A stretch of 5,285 bases of DNA, from the NCBI GenBank assembly GCA_030042815.1, contig JASHYY010000027.1, forward strand, positions 1-5,285, written 5' to 3'. The translations under genes were made by a program, and so were the position numbers. This DNA comes from Thermoplasmata archaeon (GTDB lineage: Archaea > Thermoplasmatota > Thermoplasmata > Lutacidiplasmatales > UBA184). Positions 1-4,944 of the stretch are shown here, piece by piece. Positions within the stretch are counted from its first letter, which is position 1. Each line of letters begins with the position of its first letter. The notes under the pieces were generated by a model. It made no database searches. It was not told the DNA's origin and saw only the letters and a program-made list of their open reading frames with translations.

Positions 1-230
1 ATCATCTCTGGCACACCCTGCATTACGTCGTTCCGGCTCAGAATCTTCCGCGCGGAATCCATCAGCGAGGCGACGCTCTTCCCCTCACGCGCCCCCTCCA
101 CCACGTAGTTCGCGATGTAGGCGACGGTTTCGGGGTGGTTGAGCTTCAACCCCTTCTTCTTCCGCTGTTCGGCGATCTGGGCTGCTGTCCAAATATAGAA
201 CTTCTCCCGCTCCCTCGGTGCTAGGTTCAT
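1..230 (-). CDS. ureA: Urease gamma subunit (UreA), N-terminal part, cut by window edge
   Basis: Reading the minus strand from the ATG at 230-228 gives 76 codons plus two bases with no stop, so the gene continues past the left edge. The product begins MNLAPREREK and later shows KLNHPETVAYIANYVVEGAR (residues 29-48) and, at its visible end, VMQGVPEM (69-76). These match the standard UreA pattern of MNLTPRE, KLNYPEA, VVEGAR and VMEGVPEMI. The family is about 100 residues long, so about three quarters is visible. Urease gamma is the small structural subunit of the nickel urease that hydrolyses urea to ammonia and carbonate in the cytoplasm. The catalytic residues lie in UreC, which is not in view; ureB and ureC would be expected further left. 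The start is supported by homology to the family N-terminus. No Shine-Dalgarno sequence precedes it, and a TATA-like box about 23 bases upstream suggests a leaderless mRNA. By hand count its G+C is about 59% (135 of 230), lower than stretches sampled in the genes to the right. Confidence 0.95.
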   Translation of the reverse strand, partial: MNLAPREREKFYIWTAAQIAEQRKKKGLKLNHPETVAYIANYVVEGAREGKSVASLMDSARKILSRNDVMQGVPEM

Positions 231-249
231 CGGTCGAGCGATGCCATCG

Positions 250-257
250 AAGTATAC
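250..257 (-). promoter_or_regulatory. TATA-like box of ureA, leaderless spacing
   Basis: On the minus strand this stretch reads GTATACTT. Its centre lies about 23-24 bases before the ureA ATG at 230, close to the spacing between an archaeal TATA box and the transcription start. If so, transcription would begin at or next to the ATG and the mRNA would be leaderless, in line with the missing ribosome binding site. The match to a strong archaeal TATA box is only partial. Confidence 0.45.
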
Positions 258-272
258 GGTCGGACAACCGTA
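255..272. promoter_or_regulatory. Inverted repeat TACGGT-N6-ACCGTA touching the ureA TATA-like box
   Basis: The arms at 255-260 and 267-272 are exact reverse complements with a six-base spacer, and the left arm overlaps the end of the TATA-like box. A dimeric DNA-binding protein sitting here would compete with or recruit TBP/TFB. ACCGTA also occurs at 343-348. The regulator is unknown, and six-base arms can arise by chance. Confidence 0.35.
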
Positions 273-305
273 CATCTTCGGGACCCCGAACATCTTCGGG
301 GTCCC
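273..305. repeat. Perfect palindrome with 11-base arms plus short tandem repeat, candidate operator
   Basis: The arms GGGACCCCGAA (280-290) and TTCGGGGTCCC (295-305) are exact reverse complements around the four-base centre CATC. The ten bases CATCTTCGGG occur twice, at 273-282 and 291-300, eighteen bases apart, so the right arm's beginning is also a direct repeat. The element lies about 23 bases upstream of the ureA TATA-like box, between two divergently transcribed nitrogen genes, a fitting place for an operator. If transcribed it would form a strong 11-bp hairpin on either strand. It is not an exact match to the methanogen NrpR operator form (GGAA-N6-TTCC). Confidence 0.6.
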
Positions 306-373
306 CGCGTCGCGAGCGCCCGAATCACGATTACTTTCGGTCACCGTACCGGTGCGCCCTGCCGACGACGGGA

Positions 374-425
374 CCCGTTCCCGAGCGCGTACGATGCTCC
401 GTCGACAGCTCGGGTGCCGAACGGG
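374..425. other. Imperfect long stem-loop in the ureA-amt spacer
   Basis: CCCGTTC at 374-380 is the reverse complement of GAACGGG at 419-425, and CCGAGC at 381-386 is the reverse complement of GCTCGG at 408-413. Together they make a 13-bp stem with a five-base bulge (414-418) on the right arm and a 21-base loop (387-407). It lies upstream of the presumed amt promoter, so it might belong to an unrecognised small RNA, a longer amt leader or a DNA-level control site. No known RNA family was recognised, and GC-rich DNA forms such pairings fairly easily. Confidence 0.3.
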
Positions 426-468
426 CCGGCGGCGCGGGAAACCTCACCGCACGTCAAGTTTCGTCCAC

Positions 469-484
469 TTTTTGAATAAGTAAT
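469..484 (+). promoter_or_regulatory. AT-rich patch, likely TATA box of amt
   Basis: The sequence TTTTTGAATAAGTAAT is the most AT-rich stretch of the spacer, within otherwise GC-rich DNA. If it binds TBP, transcription would start about 25 bases downstream, near 500-505. That leaves a leader of about 40 bases before the ATG at 545, containing the 501-535 hairpin. The placement of the transcription start is an inference. Confidence 0.5.
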
Positions 485-500
485 CCGGTCGAACGTGCGG

Positions 501-535
501 CGTCCGGCAGTGCGGTGAGCACCGCACGCCGGGCG
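501..535 (+). other. Strong hairpin directly before the amt start codon
   Basis: GTGCGGTG (510-517) and CACCGCAC (520-527) are exact reverse complements around AG. CCGGC (504-508) and GCCGG (528-532) extend the stem, with A509 as a single bulge. Three further pairs, one a G-U wobble, reach 501 and 535. The result is a stem of about 16 bp ending nine bases before the ATG at 545. If the promoter is at 469-484, the hairpin would occupy the very 5' end of the amt mRNA, where it could affect stability or translation. It could equally be a DNA operator. Confidence 0.5.
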
Positions 536-544
536 GATGCGACG

Positions 545-1903
545 ATGGATCCGATTTTGATAAACAACCTGTGGGTGATTGTCTGCGCGCTGCTCGTCTT
601 CACGATGACGATTGCTGTCGGCTTCCTCGAGGTGGGGGAGCTCGGCGAGGACCGATGGCGGAGCCTGATGAAGACCTGCATCATGACGTGCGCGGCCCTC
701 GCCCTGATGGCGGTCTGGGGGTTCGACCTCGCGTTCGCCCCGACCATCGGCAACGGGATCATCGGGAACCCGAGCTACATCGCGCCGTTCCTCGGCGGGT
801 CGTCCACGGCCGCCCCGGGCGTCATCAGCGGCACCTGGTGGTCGACCGTCCCGTACAACTCGTTCGGGTACTGGATGGGGTCGGCGAACGCGCCGCTCGC
901 CCTGACGACGGGGACCTACTTCCTGTTCGAGACCGCCTTCGCGGCGGTCACGTTCGCGTTGGTCGGCGTCGTGATGGTGAAGAAAGTGAAGATCATGGCG
1001 GTCACACTGTTCACCATCCCCTACTTCCTGCTCATCTGGGTCCTGCCCGCCGCGTGGATCTGGAACCCCTCCGGCTGGATGGCGCGGATGGGGATCGTCG
1101 ACTTTGCGGGTGGGCTGGTGGTCCACGGGGCGGCCGGAGCGGCCGGGCTCGCGGTCCTCGTACAGATCTGGCGTGAAGAGAAAGCGCGCGGCCTGAAGGA
1201 AAGCGTCCAGATCCCGACGAAGGTCGACTCGACCTGGCTCACGCTCTCCGTCCTCCTCCTATGGATGGGGTGGTTCGGATTCAATCCGGGGAGCGTGCTC
1301 GCCTTCAACTCGGAGGCCACCGTGGTCGTCCTGACGACCTTCATCGCCGCGGGCGTCTCGTTCCTGTCTCTCATGGTGTGCCGGTACGTCCAGACCAAGC
1401 GGGACCCCGGCTACCTCTACTCGGCGAACGGCGTCCTCATGGGCCTGATCGTCATCACGCCGCTCGCGGGATTCGTCAGTCCGTTGTCCGCCGCGATTCT
1501 CGGGGTCCTCTGCGGACCGATCTTCCTGATCTCCGAGCACTTCTTCGCGAAAATGAAGTGGTTCACGGACCCGATCGGACTCCTGCCCGGCCACACCGTC
1601 GGCGGGGTCTTCGGGCTGCTCATGATTGGCGTGTTCGCGCAGGCGGGCTTCGCGGCCGGCGCCGGCTACACGAGCCTCCCGAACGGCCTGCTGTTCGGCG
1701 GCGGATGGACCGCGGTCCACCAGATCGGACTCGAGTGCTTTGCCGCCGCGGTCGTCATCCCGGTGGTCTTCGCGATCTCGTTCGTCTCGATCTGGATCAT
1801 CGCCAAGATCCTGGGCGGGATCACGCTCGAACACTGGCAGGACGACCCAGTGCTCGCGCGCGTACCGAGCGGGGCGGTCGGGGAGGTCCGTCCGGCCGCG
1901 TGA
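545..1903 (+). CDS. amt: Ammonium transporter of the Amt/MEP/Rh family
   Basis: This is a 452-residue polytopic membrane protein of normal length for the family, with about eleven hydrophobic segments (approximately 6-29, 43-64, 117-144, 150-173, 184-207, 230-254, 258-279, 293-311, 313-332, 347-370 and 395-424). It should conduct ammonium/ammonia across the cytoplasmic membrane as a trimer. Family signatures include DFAGGLVVH at 186-194, giving the equivalents of E. coli AmtB Asp160 (D186) and His168 (H194), GWFGFNPGS at 242-250, and GHTVGG with the second pore histidine at H350. The start chosen is the ATG at 545, just before the first helix (MDPILINNLW); an in-frame GTG at 515 would add ten unremarkable residues from within the hairpin. 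No Shine-Dalgarno sequence is visible. Oddities are LGEDRW where many Amts have an LVRxKN-like stretch, and a tail of about 30 residues without the usual GLD-x3-HGE-x-AY motif. It is divergent from ureA, which supports a nitrogen-uptake role. No glnK gene is adjacent in this window. Confidence 0.96.
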   Translation: MDPILINNLWVIVCALLVFTMTIAVGFLEVGELGEDRWRSLMKTCIMTCAALALMAVWGFDLAFAPTIGNGIIGNPSYIAPFLGGSSTAAPGVISGTWWSTVPYNSFGYWMGSANAPLALTTGTYFLFETAFAAVTFALVGVVMVKKVKIMAVTLFTIPYFLLIWVLPAAWIWNPSGWMARMGIVDFAGGLVVHGAAGAAGLAVLVQIWREEKARGLKESVQIPTKVDSTWLTLSVLLLWMGWFGFNPGSVLAFNSEATVVVLTTFIAAGVSFLSLMVCRYVQTKRDPGYLYSANGVLMGLIVITPLAGFVSPLSAAILGVLCGPIFLISEHFFAKMKWFTDPIGLLPGHTVGGVFGLLMIGVFAQAGFAAGAGYTSLPNGLLFGGGWTAVHQIGLECFAAAVVIPVVFAISFVSIWIIAKILGGITLEHWQDDPVLARVPSGAVGEVRPAA

Positions 1904-1965
1904 GCGCGTCGGGTGGACCGGACTCCGGTACCGTTCCGCGCGTCGATTCGGCCTGACGCAACCCC

Positions 1966-1973
1966 TTTTGAGA
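1966..1973 (+). promoter_or_regulatory. Possible TATA-like element for the gene after amt
   Basis: TTTTGAGA stands in GC-rich DNA 63 bases after the amt stop, and its centre is about 24 bases before the GTG at 1993. It shares TTTTGA with the patch upstream of amt (470-475). The spacing would suit a leaderless GTG start. The T run could instead help terminate amt transcription. The evidence is weak. Confidence 0.25.
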
Positions 1974-1992
1974 CCCGGGCGGTGAGCGTACC

Positions 1993-2063
1993 GTGTCCGG
2001 CGGCGAACCGATGGCAGCCACTTTCGACCTCACCGTCTACGCCCCGTACCTCCGACGTCGGCC
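1993..2063 (+). other. Displaced 5' coding segment of the following gene (apparent frameshift)
   Basis: From the GTG at 1993 or the ATG at 2011, this frame reads MSGGEPMAATFDLTVYAPYL followed by arginines, with G or C at most third codon positions, as expected of coding DNA here. After about 2063 it degenerates into Ser/Arg-rich sequence, while the frame used by the next gene becomes the plausible one (ARILLGSLLVVGPTFVAIEL, starting at 2061). One extra base near GTCGGCCCGC (2057-2066) would join the two into a protein of about 192 residues from 2011, or 198 from 1993. A lost base in assembly, a genuine mutation or translation from an internal start are all possible. Confidence 0.55.
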
Positions 2064-2090
2064 CGCATCCTCCTCGGCTCCCTCCTGGTC

Positions 2091-2588
2091 GTGGGACCGA
2101 CGTTCGTTGCGATCGAGCTCTTCGCCCCCTACGCCGTGGGGGACGTACGTTCGGCGCTCTACGACAGCGGATTCCTGCTCGTGCTCATCGTGCTCATGGT
2201 CGGCGTTGCCACGGTCATCTCGCTCCACCAGCGCGCCTGGACCGCGACCCGGCTCACGGTGGATGGCGCCGGGATCCGGCTGGACTTCGGCCGCTCGCGG
2301 AGTCGCTTCCGACGGTGGGACGACCCCGATCTGTCGATCTCGCTGCTCGACTATCGCAAGCCGGCGCGACTCAGCCCCGGTCTCGGACGCCCCTCGCCGT
2401 TCCAGCTCCGGATGGGGACGGGATCGACCTCAGTCTGGATTCCGGAAGAGGCGTTCAACGCGGTCCAGACGACCGCTCGATCCCTCGGCGTCCCGCTGAC
2501 CCACGGAAAGTCGGGGGGACGGGGTCCTCCCGCCGGCACGGAAATCTACGTCTTCGGCGTGACCCGCCAGTCTGCCCGTCGGAACTAG
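2091..2588 (+). CDS. Two-helix membrane protein with PH-like cytoplasmic part, 5' end probably frameshifted
   Basis: The continuous open frame from the GTG at 2091 encodes 165 residues ending at the TAG at 2586-2588. It begins inside a hydrophobic segment that extends upstream to about 2061, where the frame has no ATG, GTG or TTG before the stop at 1983. The true N-terminus is therefore probably the 1993/2011 segment in another frame. A second membrane helix covers residues 27-46. It is followed by a basic, mixed strand-like region (TATRLTVDGAGIRLDF at 51-66, then FRRWDDPDLSI at 73-83) and a short helix (EEAFNAVQTTARSLGV at 119-134). Two helices followed by an edge-stranded domain with a Gly-Ile-x-Leu and Arg-x-x-Trp-Asp-Asp pattern resembles small membrane proteins with a bacterial PH-like domain. 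That comparison is from memory and tentative. No function is assigned. It lies 187 bases behind amt on the same strand, so co-transcription is possible but not shown. Confidence 0.7.
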   Translation: MGPTFVAIELFAPYAVGDVRSALYDSGFLLVLIVLMVGVATVISLHQRAWTATRLTVDGAGIRLDFGRSRSRFRRWDDPDLSISLLDYRKPARLSPGLGRPSPFQLRMGTGSTSVWIPEEAFNAVQTTARSLGVPLTHGKSGGRGPPAGTEIYVFGVTRQSARRN

Positions 2589-2706
2589 CGGCCTACTTTC
2601 CCGCGACCGAGGGTGGAACCCTTCGATCGACCCCGAGACGGATCGACAAGGATGGTCGCTAAACCCGCACGGCGATTGGGGACGCCTCGGTCGGGGGATC
2701 GGTTCG

Positions 2707-4464
2707 ATGACCTCGGATTGGCGAACACCGGCGGAAGCGAGCAACTACCGTGCGACGCCCGACGCTGCAGATACGCTGCAGTTCCTGGAGCGGCTCGCCT
2801 CGGCGTTCCCCCGAGAGGTCCGGCTCGAACGGTTCGGCCGGTCCGGGGAGGGACGCGACCTGACCCTCGTCGTGGTCTCTCCGGAGGGCGTGTTCGACCC
2901 CCAGACGATCCACTCCTCGGGAAAGGCCGTGCTTCTCGTACAGAACTGCATCCACGCCGGAGAGCCCGACGGGAAGGACGCCTGCCTCGCACTGATCCGC
3001 GACCTCCTCGTCGAAGGGCGGGCGCCCGAACTGCTCTCGAATCTGGTTCTCGCGGTGATCCCGATCTACAACATCGATGGTCACGAGCGGCGGTCGGCGT
3101 TCAACCGGATCAACCAGCGCGGGCCAGAGGTCACCGGCTGGCGCGCCAACGGTACCAATCTGAACCTGAACCGGGACTACCTCAAGGCCGACGCCCCCGA
3201 GACGCGGGCGTTCCTCGCGATGTTCCACCGGTGGCTTCCCGACTTATTCGTCGACAATCACGTCACCGACGGCAGCGACTTCCAGTACGACGTCACGTTC
3301 CAGCTGGACACGACGCCGGACACATTTCCGGCGACCGCGGAGTGGATCGACTCCCGAGTCGTTCCCGAGCTCGTGCGGCACGTCAATGCCGCGGGACACG
3401 CGGCGTTCCCGAGCCAGGTCTTCCTGAAGGACGACACCGACCCGACCCGAGGGCTCCGACGCGTCGAGAACCCGCCCCGATTCTCCACGGGACGGATGAT
3501 CCTAGAGAATCGACCCGGCCTCCTAGTGGAGATGCACATGCTGAAGGACTATCGGACGCGCGTCACGGGAAACCATCTCGTGCTGGAGGCGCTCCTGCGG
3601 CGGCTCAGCGAGGACGCGGAACGGCTGACCCGCCTCAACCGCGAGGCCGACGAAGTCGCGTCCCACCTCGGGGACTCCGCGACGCTCTTCCCGCTCGTCG
3701 TAGCCGCGTCCGGAGAGACCGCTTCGGTCCGGTTCCGGGGCTTCGAGTTCACGAGGTTTCGCAGCGAGGTCTCGGGAGCGACGGCGGTCCGTTACGGAAC
3801 GAAGCCCCTAGATACGACCGTCCCGATCGAGACCGGCGTGACCGTCGCCGTCGCGATCCGGCCGCCCCGAGGCTACATCGTTCCCCCCCAGTGGACCCGG
3901 GTCATCGAGGTCCTCGAGGTCCAGGGACTCACGATCCGCCGCACCACCTCGCCATGGACGGGGACCGTGGAGCGGTACCGACTCTCCGAAATGCGGCGGC
4001 CCGACCGGCCGTTCGAAGGCCGATTCCCGATCCTGCGGAGCAGCGCCGTGGAGTCGGAGTTCGGCCGGTTCGGCCGGTGCGAACTCATCGCGGAGACGGC
4101 GTGGTACCCGGAACAGTCGGCGGTCATCGCCCTCGATCAGCGGCTTTCGAAGGTCGCGGTCCACTTCCTCGAACCCGAAGCTCCCGATTCTGCGTTCCGG
4201 TGGGGGTTCTTCGACTCGATCCTGGAACAGAAGGAGTCCGGCGAGGGCTACGTGCTCGAGGAGCTCGCCCGCGAGGAGTTGGCCCGAGACCCCACGTTGA
4301 GGGCCGATTTTGAACGACGGGTCCAGACCGACGCCGCGTTCGCCGCCGACTCCACGGCCCGACTCGACTTCTTCTATCAGCGTTCGCCGTGGGGGAGGGC
4401 CAACCGGGTCGGGGAGTATCCCGTCGGTCGCGTGCGGACCCTGGACGGGATTCCCCTGCCGTGA
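2707..4464 (+). CDS. M14-family zinc carboxypeptidase-like protein
   Basis: This is a 585-residue protein of the peptidase M14 (zinc carboxypeptidase, COG2866-like) family. The first zinc-ligand motif HxxE is present as HAGEPDGK, with H83 and E86. YNIDGHERRS (121-130) and NLNLNRDY (151-158, with N155-R156) match substrate-binding positions. The third zinc ligand is in DNHVTDG (H185), and the presumed catalytic glutamate is E275 in LLVEMHMLKDY (272-282). The N-terminal TPAEASNYRATPDAADTLQF (7-26) is the usual opening of this large subgroup. A long C-terminal part of mostly strand-like sequence ends with WGFFDSILEQKESGEGYVLE, FFYQRSPWG and YPVGRV, also typical of the subgroup, so the protein appears complete with all metal and catalytic residues. 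It probably removes C-terminal residues from peptides; the true substrate is unknown. No signal peptide is seen, and the in-frame DNA before the ATG has no other start codon and no hydrophobic stretch. This suggests a cytoplasmic enzyme, whereas many bacterial relatives are exported. A G-rich run at 2693-2699 could be a weak ribosome binding site. Confidence 0.93.
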   Translation: MTSDWRTPAEASNYRATPDAADTLQFLERLASAFPREVRLERFGRSGEGRDLTLVVVSPEGVFDPQTIHSSGKAVLLVQNCIHAGEPDGKDACLALIRDLLVEGRAPELLSNLVLAVIPIYNIDGHERRSAFNRINQRGPEVTGWRANGTNLNLNRDYLKADAPETRAFLAMFHRWLPDLFVDNHVTDGSDFQYDVTFQLDTTPDTFPATAEWIDSRVVPELVRHVNAAGHAAFPSQVFLKDDTDPTRGLRRVENPPRFSTGRMILENRPGLLVEMHMLKDYRTRVTGNHLVLEALLRRLSEDAERLTRLNREADEVASHLGDSATLFPLVVAASGETASVRFRGFEFTRFRSEVSGATAVRYGTKPLDTTVPIETGVTVAVAIRPPRGYIVPPQWTRVIEVLEVQGLTIRRTTSPWTGTVERYRLSEMRRPDRPFEGRFPILRSSAVESEFGRFGRCELIAETAWYPEQSAVIALDQRLSKVAVHFLEPEAPDSAFRWGFFDSILEQKESGEGYVLEELAREELARDPTLRADFERRVQTDAAFAADSTARLDFFYQRSPWGRANRVGEYPVGRVRTLDGIPLP

Positions 4465-4586
4465 CGGGCGATTGGCCCCGACAGGACTGCGGTGCGCTGG
4501 CGGTCGGCCCATCGCGCCGGGGGTATTCGACGCGCGCGCACGTTGCGGTCTGCCTTCCCCCGCGAGCTAATCCGAACGAACGGCAT

Positions 4587-4593
4587 GAGGGAG
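4587..4593 (+). promoter_or_regulatory. Shine-Dalgarno-like sequence before the small membrane protein
   Basis: GAGGGAG lies immediately before the two adjacent ATG codons at 4595 and 4598. Its spacing favours the second ATG as a ribosome-binding-site-driven start. A weak AT-rich element (CTAATCC, 4567-4573) about 25 bases before 4595 would instead fit a leaderless start at the first. Confidence 0.35.
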
Positions 4594-4594
4594 A

Positions 4595-4819
4595 ATGATG
4601 GGACCCCGAACCGAGTGGACCTGGGCCTACGGTTACTTTGCCGCCACCCTGCTGAGCGCGGGGGGTGTGCTGTTGTTCACCGTATTCGGGACGCACAGCG
4701 CATCGTACGTTGAGTCCCTGATCTTCGTCCCCGTCGGGGTCCTGCTGACCGCGTTCGGCGGGTACGTCCTGTGGGACGCGGAGCGGGCGTACCGACGTAT
4801 GCGCCAGCGCGGTTACTAG
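4595..4819 (+). CDS. Small two-helix membrane protein, function unknown
   Basis: The frame encodes 74 residues, or 73 from the ATG at 4598. It has two clear hydrophobic segments, approximately 12-32 (with ATLLSAGGVLLFTVFG) and 41-60 (with IFVPVGVLLTAFGGYVLW), joined by a short polar loop. A strongly basic tail, AERAYRRMRQRGY at 62-74, predicts by the positive-inside rule that the C-terminus is cytoplasmic. The N-terminus, with TEWTWAYGYF, has aromatic residues at the membrane edge. It lies 130 bases after the M14 peptidase on the same strand and has its own possible promoter and ribosome binding site. The membrane pattern and GC-rich third positions make it likely to be a real gene. No family was recognised. 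Confidence 0.75.
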   Translation: MMGPRTEWTWAYGYFAATLLSAGGVLLFTVFGTHSASYVESLIFVPVGVLLTAFGGYVLWDAERAYRRMRQRGY

Positions 4820-4843
4820 CGAGCGGCTCACCCGTTCGTGCCG

Positions 4844-4896
4844 GCCCTCGGCGCGTCGTGTCGAGGGCAGGCGACTGTTGGTCGGAAACGAAAACC
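4844..4896. terminator. Possible termination region between convergent genes
   Basis: In the 125-base convergent spacer (4820-4944), GCCCTCG (4844-4850) and CGAGGGC (4862-4868) form a 7-bp stem with an 11-base loop. Downstream of the minus-strand gene, the stretch at 4881-4896 reads on that strand as GGTTTTCGTTTCCGAC, a T-rich run of the kind that ends archaeal transcripts, about 50 bases after its stop codon. Neither element is strong. The plus-strand gene has no clear T-run. Confidence 0.25.
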
Positions 4897-4944
4897 GATG
4901 GTCCGGAATCGATGCTCTCACCGGAGCCCGAGGGGTCCGAGCGT

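Larger units (their letters stand above)
231..544. other. Divergent intergenic control region between ureA and amt
   Basis: This 314-base stretch separates two outward-facing genes. No convincing coding frame is present: the short open frames through it are rich in Arg, Pro and Ser, and one reads the two copies of the direct repeat as similar peptides. From left to right it holds a TATA-like box for ureA, a small inverted repeat on that box, the 280-305 palindrome, a weak 5-bp repeat at 342-354 (CACCG, CGGTG), the 374-425 stem-loop, an AT-rich patch at 469-484 that probably serves amt, and the hairpin at 501-535. Confidence 0.7.

Noticed and set aside
85..267. Minus-strand open frame of about 60 codons overlapping ureA
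   Set aside because: It is out of frame with the clearly recognisable UreA N-terminus on the same strand and ends in low-complexity Gly and Arg.
241..483. Plus-strand open frame of about 80 codons in the ureA-amt spacer (begins MPSKYTVGQPYIFG)
   Set aside because: Its repeated PYIFG/NIFG segments are simply the translated direct repeats of the palindromic element, and the rest is Arg-rich. It has no ribosome binding site and would overlap the ureA promoter.
515..544. Alternative GTG start for amt at 515
   Set aside because: It would add ten polar residues encoded by the hairpin and place the start codon within its stem. The ATG at 545 lies just before the first membrane helix, as in other Amt proteins.
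341..1126. Long minus-strand open frame (about 261 codons) opposite amt and the spacer
   Set aside because: It is antisense to a clear Amt gene, rich in Arg, Asp and Pro with no domain or hydrophobic pattern, and explained by the high G+C at third codon positions of amt.
1917..1929. Small inverted repeat ACCGG-ACT-CCGGT just after the amt stop as a terminator
   Set aside because: It has only a five-base stem with no adjoining T-run; such repeats are common in this GC-rich sequence.
4062..4080. Tandem TTCGGCCGG repeat inside the M14 gene
   Set aside because: It encodes an in-frame FGR-FGR duplication of only nine bases, ordinary for GC-rich coding DNA and without effect on the reading frame.
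2613..4313. Very long plus-strand open frame (about 566 codons) overlapping the M14 gene in another frame
   Set aside because: The product is dominated by Arg, Pro and Gly with no recognisable motif, while the overlapping frame encodes a complete M14 peptidase with all active-site residues.
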